A stretch of 64,000 bases of DNA from Pseudomonas sp. GOM7 (lineage in GTDB: Bacteria > Pseudomonadota > Gammaproteobacteria > Pseudomonadales > Pseudomonadaceae): the NCBI RefSeq assembly GCF_026723825.1, contig NZ_CP113519.1:248001-312000 (forward strand). Direction: 5' to 3'. How positions within the stretch are numbered: position 1 is the first letter of the stretch; each line of letters starts with the position of its first letter. This document shows, in pieces, positions 34,584-42,952 of this stretch. Made by a program: the position numbers and the translations under genes. The notes beneath the pieces were generated by a model. It had not been told where the DNA came from. It ran no database searches and was given only the letters and a program-made list of their open reading frames with translations.

Positions 34584-35070
34584 ACTCCGGCACGGGCAAG
34601 GCCAGGCTCTCCTTCACCTCTTCCATGACGATATAACTCTTCGACTCGCGCACGTGCGGCAGCTTGAGCAGGATGTCGCCGAGCAGCTTGCGGTAGCTGG
34701 CCATCTCGTTGATGCGCGCTTTCACCAGGTAATCGAAGTCGCCGGACACCAGATGGCATTCCAGCACGTGCGGTAGCTTGAGCACGGCGCGGCGGAATTC
34801 CTCGAAGGTGTCGCCGGACTTGTAGTCCAGGCTGATCTCGACGAACACCAGCAGGCTGGCCTTGAGGTGCTGCGGGTTGAGACGGGCGTGGTAGCCCATG
34901 ATGATCCCTTCGCGCTCCAGGCGGCGTACGCGCTCGGTGCAGGGCGTGGTCGACAGGCCCACGCGCTCGCCCAGTTCGGTGAAGCTGATGCGCCCGTCCT
35001 CCTGCAGAATGCGCAGGATATTGCGGTCGATCTTGTCCAGTTCACGACGGCTTTGATGCTGGGTTCTCAT
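34582..35070 (-). CDS. Lrp/AsnC-family regulator of alanine catabolism
   Basis: A 162-residue Lrp-type regulator. The N-terminal helix-turn-helix is LDKIDRNILRILQEDGRISF (about 11-30) with LGERVGLSTTPCTERVRRLE; the C-terminal RAM effector-binding domain starts near 70 (LLVFVEISLDY) and contains LPHVLECHLVSGDFDYLVK (about 103-121). It is divergent from dadA with a 156-base gap that holds a strong palindrome. In Pseudomonas and E. coli, Lrp-type proteins (Lrp, DadR) activate dadAX in response to L-alanine or leucine. The gene could be named lrp or dadR; I leave the symbol empty. Confidence 0.92.
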   Translation of the reverse strand: MRTQHQSRRELDKIDRNILRILQEDGRISFTELGERVGLSTTPCTERVRRLEREGIIMGYHARLNPQHLKASLLVFVEISLDYKSGDTFEEFRRAVLKLPHVLECHLVSGDFDYLVKARINEMASYRKLLGDILLKLPHVRESKSYIVMEEVKESLALPVPE

Positions 35071-35097
35071 GGGGAATCCGCCTCTGTAAAACGGCTT

Positions 35098-35119
35098 TTT
35101 GCCGAGAATTCTCGCCAAA
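35098..35119. promoter_or_regulatory. 22-bp near-perfect palindrome, candidate Lrp/DadR operator
   Basis: Core CGAGAATTCTCG (35103-35114) extended on each side to TTTG..CAAA, with one mismatched pair. It lies between the divergent regulator and dadA, about 40 bases upstream of a TATACT -10-like box at 35161-35166. Confidence 0.6.
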
Positions 35120-35160
35120 TATAGCTGTGTATATGGTGAAAAGCACTGCACGGCTCTTCC

Positions 35161-35166
35161 TATACT
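35161..35166 (+). promoter_or_regulatory. Possible -10 box of dadA
   Basis: TATACT, 60 bases before the dadA ATG. The -35 region at the right spacing (TGAAAA-like) is poor, as expected for a promoter that needs an activator. Confidence 0.4.
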
Positions 35167-35226
35167 GCGCCCATCGACAACAATGGCCTGTAACGTACGC
35201 GCCTTGGGCGCGGCGGGGAGAAAAAC

Positions 35227-36525
35227 ATGCGTGTTCTGGTTCTCGGCAGCGGTGTGATTGGTACCGCCAGTGCTTACTACCTGGCCCGCCAGGGCTTCGA
35301 GGTGGTGGTGGTCGACCGCCAGGATGGCCCGGCCTTGGAAACCAGCTTTGCCAACGCCGGCCAGGTCTCCCCCGGCTACGCTTCGCCCTGGGCCGCCCCG
35401 GGCGTGCCGCTGAAGGCCATCAAGTGGCTGCTGCAGAAGCACGCGCCGCTGGCGATCAAGGCCACCGGTGACGTCGACCAGTACCTGTGGATGGCGCAGA
35501 TGCTGCGCAACTGCACCGCCAGCCGCTATGCGATCAACAAGGAGCGCATGGTGCGTCTGTCCGAGTACAGCCGCGATTGCCTCGACGAGCTGCGCGCCGA
35601 GACCGGCATCGCTTACGAAGGCCGCCAGCTCGGTACCACCCAACTGTTCCGCACCCAGGCCCAGGTCGATGCCGCTGCCAAGGACATCGCCGTGCTGGAA
35701 GCCTCCGGCGTGCCCTTCGAGCTGCTCGACCGTGACGCCATCGCCCGCGTCGAACCGGCGCTGGCTGGCGTCAAACACAAGCTGGCCGGTGCCCTGCGCC
35801 TGCCCAACGATCAGACCGGCGACTGCCAGATGTTCACCACCAAGCTGGCGGACATGGCCAAGGCGCTCGGCGTCGAGTTCCGTTTCGGCCAGAACATCCA
35901 GCGCCTGGACGCCGTGGGCGAGCGCATCAACGGCGTGTGGATCGACGGCAAGCTGGAAACCGCCGACCGCTACGTGCTCGCCCTCGGCAGCTACAGCCCG
36001 CAACTGCTCAAGCCGCTGGGCATCCGCGCCCCGGTGTACCCGCTCAAGGGCTATTCGCTGACCGTGCCCATCGTCGATGCGGACATGGCGCCCAAGTCGA
36101 CCATCCTCGACGAGACCTACAAGGTGGCCATCACCCGTTTCGACAATCGCATCCGTGTGGGCGGCATGGCCGAGATCGCCGGTTTCGACCTGTCGCTCAA
36201 CCCGCGTCGCCGCGAAACCCTGGAAATGATCACCGCCGACCTGTACCCGCAAGGCGGCGACCTGCAGCGCGCCGACTTCTGGACCGGCTTGCGTCCGGCC
36301 ACCCCCGATGGCACCCCCATCGTCGGCGCCACCGCCTACCGCAACCTGTTCCTCAACACCGGCCACGGCACCCTGGGCTGGACCATGGCCTGCGGCTCCG
36401 GTCGCCTGCTCGCCGATCTGATGGCCAACAAGCGCCCGCAGATCAGCGCCGACGGCCTGGATATCTCGCGTTATTCGCGCAAGGCGCGTGAAGTGCACGG
36501 CGCACCGCAGCCGTTGCGTACCTGA
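35227..36525 (+). CDS. dadA: D-amino acid dehydrogenase small subunit
   Basis: A 432-residue FAD flavoprotein of the inner membrane surface that oxidises D-alanine (and other D-amino acids) to the keto acid and ammonia, passing electrons to the respiratory chain. FAD site [20 protein letters not shown] (about 4-23), then [17 protein letters not shown] (about 43-59), which is diagnostic of DadA, and the C-terminal [16 protein letters not shown] and [16 protein letters not shown] (about 376-391). Length equals the E. coli and Pseudomonas enzyme (432). Start ATG follows GGGGAGAAAAAC. First gene of dadA-ridA-dadX. Confidence 0.96.
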   Translation: MRVLVLGSGVIGTASAYYLARQGFEVVVVDRQDGPALETSFANAGQVSPGYASPWAAPGVPLKAIKWLLQKHAPLAIKATGDVDQYLWMAQMLRNCTASRYAINKERMVRLSEYSRDCLDELRAETGIAYEGRQLGTTQLFRTQAQVDAAAKDIAVLEASGVPFELLDRDAIARVEPALAGVKHKLAGALRLPNDQTGDCQMFTTKLADMAKALGVEFRFGQNIQRLDAVGERINGVWIDGKLETADRYVLALGSYSPQLLKPLGIRAPVYPLKGYSLTVPIVDADMAPKSTILDETYKVAITRFDNRIRVGGMAEIAGFDLSLNPRRRETLEMITADLYPQGGDLQRADFWTGLRPATPDGTPIVGATAYRNLFLNTGHGTLGWTMACGSGRLLADLMANKRPQISADGLDISRYSRKAREVHGAPQPLRT

Positions 36526-36564
36526 TAGCCTGCGTGCCCCTGTAATCGAAGGAGCTTTACCCCT

Positions 36565-36912
36565 ATGTCGATCCAGCGCCTGCATGTGGAAAAGCGCTAC
36601 AGCGAAGTGGTGATCCACAACGGCACCGTTTACCTCGCCGGCCAGTTGGCCGATGACTTCGGCGGCGACATCCGCGAGCAGACCCGTCAGACCCTGGCCA
36701 ACATCGACAAGATGCTGGCCGAGGCCGGCAGCGACAAGAGCAAGATTCTCTCGCTGACCATCTTCCTCAAGGACATGGCCGACTACGGCGGCCTCAACGC
36801 CGAGTACGACGCCTGGGTCGCCGAGGGCAACGCACCGGCGCGCGCCTGCGTCGAGGCGCAGATGTACAAGCCCGAAGTGCTGGTGGAGATGTGTGTGGTG
36901 GCGGCTGTCTGA
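36565..36912 (+). CDS. RidA-family (YjgF/YER057c/UK114) protein
   Basis: A 115-residue RidA-like enamine/imine deaminase. It hydrolyses reactive 2-aminoacrylate-type intermediates and prevents damage to PLP enzymes. Conserved features are VYLAGQLADDF (about 23-33), a helical segment with QTRQTLANIDKMLAEAG (about 42-58), NAEYDAWV, and the arginine in APARACVEAQMY (about 91-102). It lies between dadA and dadX, 39 bases after dadA with AAGGAGCTTTACCCCT before the ATG, so it protects or completes the imine-forming D-amino acid route. Confidence 0.92.
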   Translation: MSIQRLHVEKRYSEVVIHNGTVYLAGQLADDFGGDIREQTRQTLANIDKMLAEAGSDKSKILSLTIFLKDMADYGGLNAEYDAWVAEGNAPARACVEAQMYKPEVLVEMCVVAAV

Positions 36913-36929
36913 GGCGGCCTCGTCCGGGC

Positions 36930-37046
36930 TGTCGCGGGGCGACGTCGAACATCGTCACGGACAATTTTTTGCGGCCTGCCATCCCTGGCTGCCGCCCTTA
37001 CGGGCCGTCGCAGAGCGACGTCAAAAATTGTTCCAGACAATTTTTT
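36930..37046. repeat. Two GTCGC..GCGACGTC hairpin units with TTTTTTG tracts
   Basis: GTCGCGGGGCGACGTCGAAC then GGACAATTTTTTG, and after about 50 bases GTCGCAGAGCGACGTCAAAA then AGACAATTTTTTG. Each is a short hairpin with a T-tract, so they may end or weaken transcription between ridA and dadX. Confidence 0.55.
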
Positions 37047-37092
37047 GTGTTGGCTTCTCGCCCGGTTCCCCGCCGGGCTTTTTTTATAGTCT

Positions 37093-37151
37093 GTAGCCCG
37101 GATGCAATCCGGGGATGGCAATTGCAAGGCCCCGGATTGCATCCGGGCTAC
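37093..37151. repeat. Inverted pair of REP palindromes (BIME-like) before dadX
   Basis: GTAG-CCCGGATGCAATCCGGGG at 37093-37114 and its reverse complement at 37130-37151, 15 bases apart, ending 33 bases before the dadX ATG. Confidence 0.75.
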
Positions 37152-37183
37152 GAAACCAGCGAAGCAGTGAGAAATAGCGAACC

Positions 37184-38257
37184 ATGCGCCCCGCCCGTGC
37201 CCTGATCGACCTCGATGCCCTGCGTCATAACTACCGGCTGGCCCGAGAATTGAGCGGCGCTCGTGCCCTGGCCGTGGTCAAGGCCGATGCCTACGGGCAC
37301 GGTGCAGTGCGCTGTGCGCAGGCGTTGGAAGCCGAGGCCGATGGCTTCGCCGTGGCCTGCATCGAAGAGGCGTTGGCGCTGCGCGAGGCTGGTATCCGCG
37401 CGCCTATCCTGCTGCTCGAAGGCTTTTTCGAGGCCGCCGAACTGGCACTGATCGACCAGCATGACCTGTGGTGCGTGGTGCATGCCCATTGGCAGATCGA
37501 GGCCATCGAACAGGCGCGCCTGAGCAGGCCGCTGACGCTCTGGCTCAAGCTGGATTCCGGCATGCATCGAGTCGGCCTGCACCCGGCCGAATACCAGAAC
37601 GCCTATCGCCGCCTGCTGGCCAGCGGCAAGGTCAGCAAGATCGTGCTGATGAGCCACTTCGCCCGCGCCGACGAGCCTGAGTGCGAGCGCACGACCGAGC
37701 AACTGGCGGTGTTCCTGCAGGCGCGCGAGGGCCTGGCTGCCGAGGTCAGCCTGCGCAACTCGCCGGCCGTGCTGGGCTGGCCACAGGTGCCGAGTGACTG
37801 GGTGCGCCCCGGTATCATGCTGTATGGCGCCACGCCGTTCGAGCAGGCGCAGGAGCAGGCGGCGCGCCTGCAGCCGGTGATGACCCTGGAATCCAAGATC
37901 ATCAGCGTGCGTGAACTGCCGGCCGGCGAGCCGGTCGGCTATGGCGCGCGCTTCATCGCCGAGCGGCCGACCCGCGTCGGTGTGGTCGCCATGGGCTATG
38001 CCGATGGTTATCCACGGCATGCGCCGACCGGCACCCCGGTAGCGGTGGATGGCCAGCTCAGCCGCCTGATCGGCCGTGTATCGATGGACATGCTCACCGT
38101 CGACCTCACCGACCTGCCGCAGGCCGGCCTGGGCAGCCGGGTCGAGCTATGGGGCAAGCAGGTGCTGGCCAGTGAGGTGGCCATGGCGGCGGGCAGCATT
38201 CCCTACCAGATTTTCTGCAACCTGCGCCGGGCGCCGCTGCACTATGTCGGGGGTTGA
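37184..38257 (+). CDS. dadX: Catabolic alanine racemase
   Basis: A 357-residue fold-type III PLP enzyme converting L- and D-alanine, here for catabolism by DadA. PLP lysine in [12 protein letters not shown] (about 33); the catalytic tyrosine region is [13 protein letters not shown] (about 253) and the C-terminal [20 protein letters not shown] (about 286-305) is typical. Length 357 matches Pseudomonas DadX. It follows dadA and ridA; the RBS is weak (gaaatagcgaacc), and the REP pair upstream may set its expression lower than dadA. Confidence 0.95.
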   Translation: MRPARALIDLDALRHNYRLARELSGARALAVVKADAYGHGAVRCAQALEAEADGFAVACIEEALALREAGIRAPILLLEGFFEAAELALIDQHDLWCVVHAHWQIEAIEQARLSRPLTLWLKLDSGMHRVGLHPAEYQNAYRRLLASGKVSKIVLMSHFARADEPECERTTEQLAVFLQAREGLAAEVSLRNSPAVLGWPQVPSDWVRPGIMLYGATPFEQAQEQAARLQPVMTLESKIISVRELPAGEPVGYGARFIAERPTRVGVVAMGYADGYPRHAPTGTPVAVDGQLSRLIGRVSMDMLTVDLTDLPQAGLGSRVELWGKQVLASEVAMAAGSIPYQIFCNLRRAPLHYVGG

Positions 38258-38364
38258 GCCCGCCTTCTGTAGGGGAGTCTGCACGCTGCTGTTGTAAATT
38301 CCGAACGCTATGCCATGATACGGACACTTTTTCCGTATCCACCTCTTGAGGGAGGGCAACCACA

Positions 38365-38913
38365 TTGGACGTCGGCGTTCGCCTGCAATCGATTCGTAAG
38401 CTCAAAGGTCTATCCCAGCGTGAACTCGCCAAGCGTGCGGGCGTCACCAACAGCACCATCTCGATGATCGAGAAGAACAGCGTCAGCCCCTCCATCAGTT
38501 CGCTGAAGAAGGTGCTCAGTGGTATCCCCATGTCGCTGGTGGAGTTCTTCTCCCTCGATCTGGAGCAGGAGAACCAGACCCAGGTGGTCTACCGTGCGGC
38601 CGAGCTGACCGACATCTGCAGTGGCGCCATCACCATGAAGCTGATCGGCAAGGCCCATCCCAGCCGCGCCATCGCCTTCCTCGACGAAACCTACCCGGCC
38701 GGTGCCGACACTGGCGACGACATGTATGCCCACGAAGGCGAAGAAGCCGGCATGCTGGTCGAAGGCCGCCTGGAGCTGACCGTCGGCAACGAGGTGTTCG
38801 TGCTGGAGCCGGGCGACAGCTACTACTTCGAGAGCAGCAAGCCACATCGCTTTCGCAATCCCTTCGACGTGCCCGCGCGGCTGATCAGCGCCACCTCGCC
38901 GGCGAATTTTTAA
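38365..38913 (+). CDS. XRE-cupin regulator, PuuR-like
   Basis: A 182-residue regulator with an XRE helix-turn-helix (about 6-60, LKGLSQRELAKRAGVTNSTI) and a C-terminal cupin sensor (about 110-180, HEGEEAGMLVEGRLELTVG and EPGDSYYFESSKPHRFRN). This layout is that of PuuR, the repressor of putrescine utilisation in E. coli, and related pseudomonad regulators of polyamine or glutamine synthetase-like genes. The start is TTG with GGGAGGGC upstream. Targets may be the PuuA/PuuB-like genes at 39964-42749. Confidence 0.88.
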   Translation: MDVGVRLQSIRKLKGLSQRELAKRAGVTNSTISMIEKNSVSPSISSLKKVLSGIPMSLVEFFSLDLEQENQTQVVYRAAELTDICSGAITMKLIGKAHPSRAIAFLDETYPAGADTGDDMYAHEGEEAGMLVEGRLELTVGNEVFVLEPGDSYYFESSKPHRFRNPFDVPARLISATSPANF

Positions 38914-38996
38914 AGGCAGCTACAAGCCACAAGCTTCAATCTGCAAGTAGCAGCACTGGGGCGACCCGTTTCGCTAGCGGCTTGAGACTTATGGCT
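38914..38996. repeat. AGCTGCAAGC-family repeat, inverted pair
   Basis: GGCAGCTACAAGCCACAAGC and CTGCAAGTAGCAGC, followed by GCTAGCGGCTTGAGACTTATGGCTGC in the opposite sense. Related to 29317-29352 and 34541-34583. Confidence 0.55.
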
Positions 38997-39105
38997 GCTT
39001 TCCTGCGACAAATGTGTTGTTTCAGCCAGGCTGGCTAATCGTTATACTGTCGCCCGCTCGCGAAACCGTGGCCGCGGGCGTGACTAGCCACGAAGAGGGT
39101 GTACC

Positions 39106-39528
39106 GTGAATCTGATGAAGAACATGCTGGCAGCTCCGGCTGTCGTATTGGCCCTGTGGGCAGTGACTGCTCAGGCCACGACCGATGAAGCCATTGCCGA
39201 ACGCCTCAAGCCGGTCGGTGAAGTGTGCGTCATGGGTGAGGAATGCAAGGGCGTGGAAACCGTCGCCGCATCTGCCGGTGGTGGTGCGCGCAGCGCCGAT
39301 GACATCATCGCCAAGCACTGCAACGCCTGCCATGGCTCCGGCGTGCTGGGCGCACCGAAGATCGGTGACACCGCTGCCTGGAAAGACCGCGCCGACCACC
39401 AGGGCGGCCTCGACGGCATCCTGGCCAAGGCCATCTCCGGCATCAACGCCATGCCGCCGAAAGGCACCTGTGCCGATTGCTCGGAAGACGAGCTGCGCGC
39501 CGCGATCAAGAAGATGTCTGGCCTGTAA
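39106..39528 (+). CDS. Cytochrome c5-like periplasmic c-type cytochrome
   Basis: A 140-residue exported monohaem cytochrome. Signal peptide is about 1-24 (NMLAAPAVVLALWAVTAQA). The haem motif is CNACH in KHCNACHGSGVLGAP (about 72-76) and the axial methionine is in INAMPPKGTCADCS (about 116); the second Cys pair CADC is typical of cytochrome c5. It carries electrons in the periplasm. The start is GTG at 39106 after GAAGAGGG; an ATG at 39115 is possible. It ends at a strong terminator. Confidence 0.92.
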   Translation: MNLMKNMLAAPAVVLALWAVTAQATTDEAIAERLKPVGEVCVMGEECKGVETVAASAGGGARSADDIIAKHCNACHGSGVLGAPKIGDTAAWKDRADHQGGLDGILAKAISGINAMPPKGTCADCSEDELRAAIKKMSGL

Positions 39529-39547
39529 GCCCGACGCTTCCACGAAG

Positions 39548-39571
39548 AGCCGCCCCAGAGGCGGCTTTTTT
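39548..39571 (+). terminator. Rho-independent terminator of the cytochrome gene
   Basis: GCCGCC (39549-39554), loop CCAGA, GGCGGC (39560-39565), then a run of T. Confidence 0.9.
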
Positions 39572-39680
39572 CTGCGCGTCGTTCGGGCAGTGTGCGAGTT
39601 GATTGTTTAGCCAGTTGCAATCCGAAGGTTTGAAAAACCCGATTTAACGCACGTCAAACCCTGTGCGACGCTGCCAAGCC

Positions 39681-39842
39681 ATGATCTCCCTGGCCTGCCA
39701 AGTCCATGTTCCGCTCTACCGCGCCCCGGCGCGCAGGCGTCTGTTGCAGCGGCTCAACCCGCTGCTGAGCATCATCCTCGCCTTCTGGGCCTTGTGGCAC
39801 TGCCGCCACGCGCGCCCGCCGGACGCCGTCCCCGCCCGCTGA
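39681..39842 (+). CDS. Possible 53-residue membrane microprotein
   Basis: A short frame from ATG at 39681 to TGA at 39842. The product is basic at the N-terminus (APARRRLLQRL), then has one hydrophobic helix PLLSIILAFWALWHC, then a Pro/Arg-rich tail, which fits a single-pass inner membrane protein. No clear ribosome site is seen (ccaagcc). It lies between the cytochrome terminator and the PuuA-like gene. I cannot tell whether it is translated. Confidence 0.3.
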   Translation: MISLACQVHVPLYRAPARRRLLQRLNPLLSIILAFWALWHCRHARPPDAVPAR

Positions 39843-39963
39843 GAACCGATGGCTGCGCCATGTCCGCAGCCGCTGCTATCACCTTGTCTGCCTGTGCAAC
39901 CCGTTCGCGAAGCGAGCGGGCCGTGCGGACACCGAGCGCCCCACTGGCGCAAGCGAGCGCAAC

Positions 39964-41331
39964 ATGACGACTTTCGCTGCTGTGCAGGAAGCCCAGGATT
40001 TCCTGGCCAGCAATCCCGATATCGAACTGATCGAGCTGTTCATCCTCGACGCCAATGGCGTGCCGCGCGGCAAGCTGCTGCACCGCGAGGAGCTATTGGC
40101 GCTGTACCAGAGCGGCCGGCCGCTGCCGAGCACCATGCTCGGCCTGAGCATCCAGGGTGAGGATGTCGAGGACACTGGCCTGGTCTGGGAGGTGGGCGAC
40201 ATCGACTGCCGCGCCTACCCGCTGCCCGGCAGCCTGGTGCGCCTGCCCTGGCGGCAGATGCCCACCGCCGCCGTGCAGGTGTCCATGCACCCGAGCGAAG
40301 GCCTGCCGGCCACCCCGGCCGATCCTCGCCAGTTGCTGATCCGGGTGATCGAGCAGCTCGAAGACGATGGTTACTACCCAGTGATGGCCTGCGAGCTGGA
40401 GTTCTACCTGCTCGACCAGAAGCGCGATGCCCAGGGCCGCCCGCAGCCGGCGCTGGATGCCGACGGCGGCCGCCCACGGCAGACCCAGGTCTACGGCCTG
40501 CGTGAGCTGGAGCAGATCGAACCCTTCCTGCGCGATCTCTATGCCGCCTGCAAGGCGCAGGGCATTCCGGCGCGCACGGCGATTTCCGAATACGCTCCCG
40601 GCCAGGTGGAAATCACCCTGGAGCATGGCCGGGCGCTGGCGGCGATGGATCAGGCGGTGCGCTACAAGCGCCTGGTCAAGGGCGTGGCCCATGCCCATGG
40701 CATGCAGGCCTGCTTTATGGCCAAACCTTTCGACCACCTGGCCGGCACTGGCATGCACATGCATGTCAGCCTGGCCGATGGGCAGGGCAACAATCTGTTC
40801 GCCAGTGAAGATCCCGCCGGTACGCCGCTGCTGCGCCAGGCTGTGGGCGGCATGCTCGCCTGCCTGCTCGACTCGCTGCTGTTGTTCTGCCCCAACGCCA
40901 ATTCCTACCGCCGTTTCCAGGCCAACAGCTATGCGCCGCTGGCGCCCACCTGGGGTGTGGATAACCGTACCGTCAGCCTGCGCGTGCCCGGTGGCCCGGC
41001 GAACACCCGGCATGTCGAGCACCGCATCTGCGGTGCCGATGCCAACCCCTATCTCGCTGCCGCTGCGATCCTCGCCGGCATTCACCGGGGCATTCGCGAA
41101 GGCCTCGACCCCGGCGCACCGGTGGAGGGCAATGGCTATGCCCAGGCCACGGAACATCTGCCGACCCAGTGGTCGGCGGCGATCCAGGCGCTGGAAGATT
41201 CAGGCTGGGCGCGCGAAGCCTTTGGCGCCGAGTTCCTCAAGGTTTATCTCGCGGTCAAGCGCGCCGAATACCGCCAGTTCATGGGCGAAGTCGGCGAGCA
41301 GGACTGGCGCTGGTATCTGAGTAACGCCTGA
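39964..41331 (+). CDS. Glutamine synthetase-like gamma-glutamylamine ligase (PuuA/SpuI type)
   Basis: A 455-residue GS-family ligase that joins glutamate to a polyamine amino group with ATP, the first step of the gamma-glutamyl route. GS active-site motifs: the N-terminal beta-grasp ELFILDANGVPRGKL (about 21-35), CELEFYLLD (about 143), SEYAPGQVEITLEHG (about 208), GTGMHMHVSLAD (about 263), and the glutamate-binding/adenylylation-site region NSYRRFQ...GVDNRTVSLRVP and EHRICGADANPYL (about 353-365). It is followed by a PuuB-like oxidase after 101 bases, as in puu/spu clusters. Confidence 0.9.
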   Translation: MTTFAAVQEAQDFLASNPDIELIELFILDANGVPRGKLLHREELLALYQSGRPLPSTMLGLSIQGEDVEDTGLVWEVGDIDCRAYPLPGSLVRLPWRQMPTAAVQVSMHPSEGLPATPADPRQLLIRVIEQLEDDGYYPVMACELEFYLLDQKRDAQGRPQPALDADGGRPRQTQVYGLRELEQIEPFLRDLYAACKAQGIPARTAISEYAPGQVEITLEHGRALAAMDQAVRYKRLVKGVAHAHGMQACFMAKPFDHLAGTGMHMHVSLADGQGNNLFASEDPAGTPLLRQAVGGMLACLLDSLLLFCPNANSYRRFQANSYAPLAPTWGVDNRTVSLRVPGGPANTRHVEHRICGADANPYLAAAAILAGIHRGIREGLDPGAPVEGNGYAQATEHLPTQWSAAIQALEDSGWAREAFGAEFLKVYLAVKRAEYRQFMGEVGEQDWRWYLSNA

Positions 41332-41337
41332 CATTCG

Positions 41338-41410
41338 TAGGGCGCCGCGGGGCTGTCTAGGCCGTGCGCACCGACCCCATTTGTGGTGCGCACGGCGCAC
41401 CCTACGGCGG
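41338..41410. repeat. GGTGCGCACGGCGCACC-family repeat
   Basis: GGTGCGCACGGCGCACC at 41385-41401 then CTACGGCGG, preceded by GTAGGGCGCCGCGG and GTGCGCACC in the opposite sense (41338-41372). Second copy of the element at 24069. Lies just before the PuuB-like gene. Confidence 0.65.
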
Positions 41411-41432
41411 CAACCGCCACAAGGATTTTGCA

Positions 41433-42749
41433 ATGAACATGATCGAGCAACCCGTCAAACCCGCCGCCGAGCGTGCGCCGTCCTACTACGCGGCCTCGCT
41501 CAACTTCGAGAGCGACTACCCGACGCTGCAGGGCAGCGTGACCGTCGACGTGGCCATCATCGGTGGTGGTTTCACCGGTATCGCCACGGCGGTGGAGCTG
41601 GCCGAGCGTGGCCTCAAGGTGGCCGTGGTGGAAACCCACAAGGTCGGCTGGGGTGCCAGTGGGCGCAACGGCGGCCAGGTCACCGGCAGCCTCTCCGGCG
41701 ACGAAGCCATGCGCAAGCAGATGCGCAACACCCTGGGCGAGGAGGTGGACGACTTCATCTGGCACCTGCGCTGGCGCGGCCACGAAATCATCAAGAACCG
41801 CGTGGCCAGGTACGGCATCGCCTGTGACCTCAAGCACGGCCACCTGCATACGGCGATGAAGCCCAGCCACATGGACGAGCTCAAGGCCTCCTTTGAGGAA
41901 GCGCTGCGTCGTGGCATGGAGGGCGAGGTGAGCCTGCTCGACGCCGCCGGGGTGCGTGCGCAACTGGGCAGCGAGCTGTACTGCGGCGCGCTGAAGAACA
42001 CCCGCAACATGCACCTGCACCCGCTCAACCTGTGCCTCGGCGAAGCCAGGGCGGCCGAGAGCCTGGGCGTGCTGATCTACGAGCACTCCGAGGTGCTGGA
42101 TATCGTCCATGGCCCGCGCCCAGCGGTGGTCACCACCGGCGGGCGCATCGAGGCCAAGCAGGTGCTGCTGGCCGGCGACGTCTATCACAAGCTGGAGCGG
42201 CGCAAACTCAAGGGCCTGATCTTCCCGGCCATGGGCGGTATCGTCACCACCGCGCCGCTGGGCGCCGAACTGATCGAGGCAATCAACCCCTTCGATCTGG
42301 CGGTCTACGACTGCCGCTTCGTGCTCGATTACTACCGCCTTACCGGCGACGGCCGCCTGCTGTTCGGCGGTGGCGCCAACTACTCTGGGCGTGATTCACG
42401 GGACATCGCCGGCGAGCTGCGCCCGTGCATCGAGTGCACCTTCCCGCAGCTCAAGGGCGTGCCGATCGACTTCCAGTGGAGCTGCGCCATGGGCATCGTG
42501 ATGAACCGCATCCCGCAACTGGGCAAGCTGTCGAGCAACGTCTGGTACTGCCAGGGCTACTCCGGCCACGGCGTGGCGACCAGCCATATCATGGGCGAGA
42601 TCATGGCCAAGGCGATCACTGGCGATCTGGAGCAGTTCGACACCTTTGCCGCCTGCAAGCACATCAAGGTGCCGCTGGGCGACCAGCTCGGCAACCCGAT
42701 GCTGGCGGCGGGCATGTGGTACTACCAGATGCTGGAGAAGCTGCGCTGA
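41433..42749 (+). CDS. Gamma-glutamylputrescine oxidase-like flavoprotein, PuuB-like (paralog 2)
   Basis: A 438-residue FAD oxidoreductase that would oxidise gamma-glutamylputrescine (or a related amine) to the aldehyde. FAD loop AIIGGGFTGIATAVELAERG (about 41-60), GWGASGRNGGQVTGS (about 74), and the C-terminal YSGHGVATSHIMGE (about 382). The ATG at 41433 has AAGGATTTTGC upstream; an earlier frame start at 41364 would run through the repeat. About the same length as paralog 1 at 32675. Adjacent to the PuuA-like ligase, which supports its role. Confidence 0.9.
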   Translation: MNMIEQPVKPAAERAPSYYAASLNFESDYPTLQGSVTVDVAIIGGGFTGIATAVELAERGLKVAVVETHKVGWGASGRNGGQVTGSLSGDEAMRKQMRNTLGEEVDDFIWHLRWRGHEIIKNRVARYGIACDLKHGHLHTAMKPSHMDELKASFEEALRRGMEGEVSLLDAAGVRAQLGSELYCGALKNTRNMHLHPLNLCLGEARAAESLGVLIYEHSEVLDIVHGPRPAVVTTGGRIEAKQVLLAGDVYHKLERRKLKGLIFPAMGGIVTTAPLGAELIEAINPFDLAVYDCRFVLDYYRLTGDGRLLFGGGANYSGRDSRDIAGELRPCIECTFPQLKGVPIDFQWSCAMGIVMNRIPQLGKLSSNVWYCQGYSGHGVATSHIMGEIMAKAITGDLEQFDTFAACKHIKVPLGDQLGNPMLAAGMWYYQMLEKLR

Positions 42750-42777
42750 GAAGGGGCGTAGCCTGGGGCGAGCGCAG

Positions 42778-42806
42778 CGATACCCGGAGCAGCGTGACGG
42801 GTATCG
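42778..42806. terminator. Hairpin after the PuuB-like gene
   Basis: CGATACCCG (42778-42786) and CGGGTATCG (42798-42806), perfect 9-bp arms with an 11-base loop. No T-run follows. Probable transcript end or repeat. Confidence 0.5.
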
Positions 42807-42952
42807 CGTGACTCTCCCCATCCTGCGGGTGTGACCTCACTTGTGCGCTTTCGCGCCGCAAGGGCCATTCTATGCGGAGGGTCACCATGCAACCATGACG
42901 CTGACGATGCAGTCCAAGCCGCAATTGCCAGGGATGTCCTGAGGAGCGCCAG

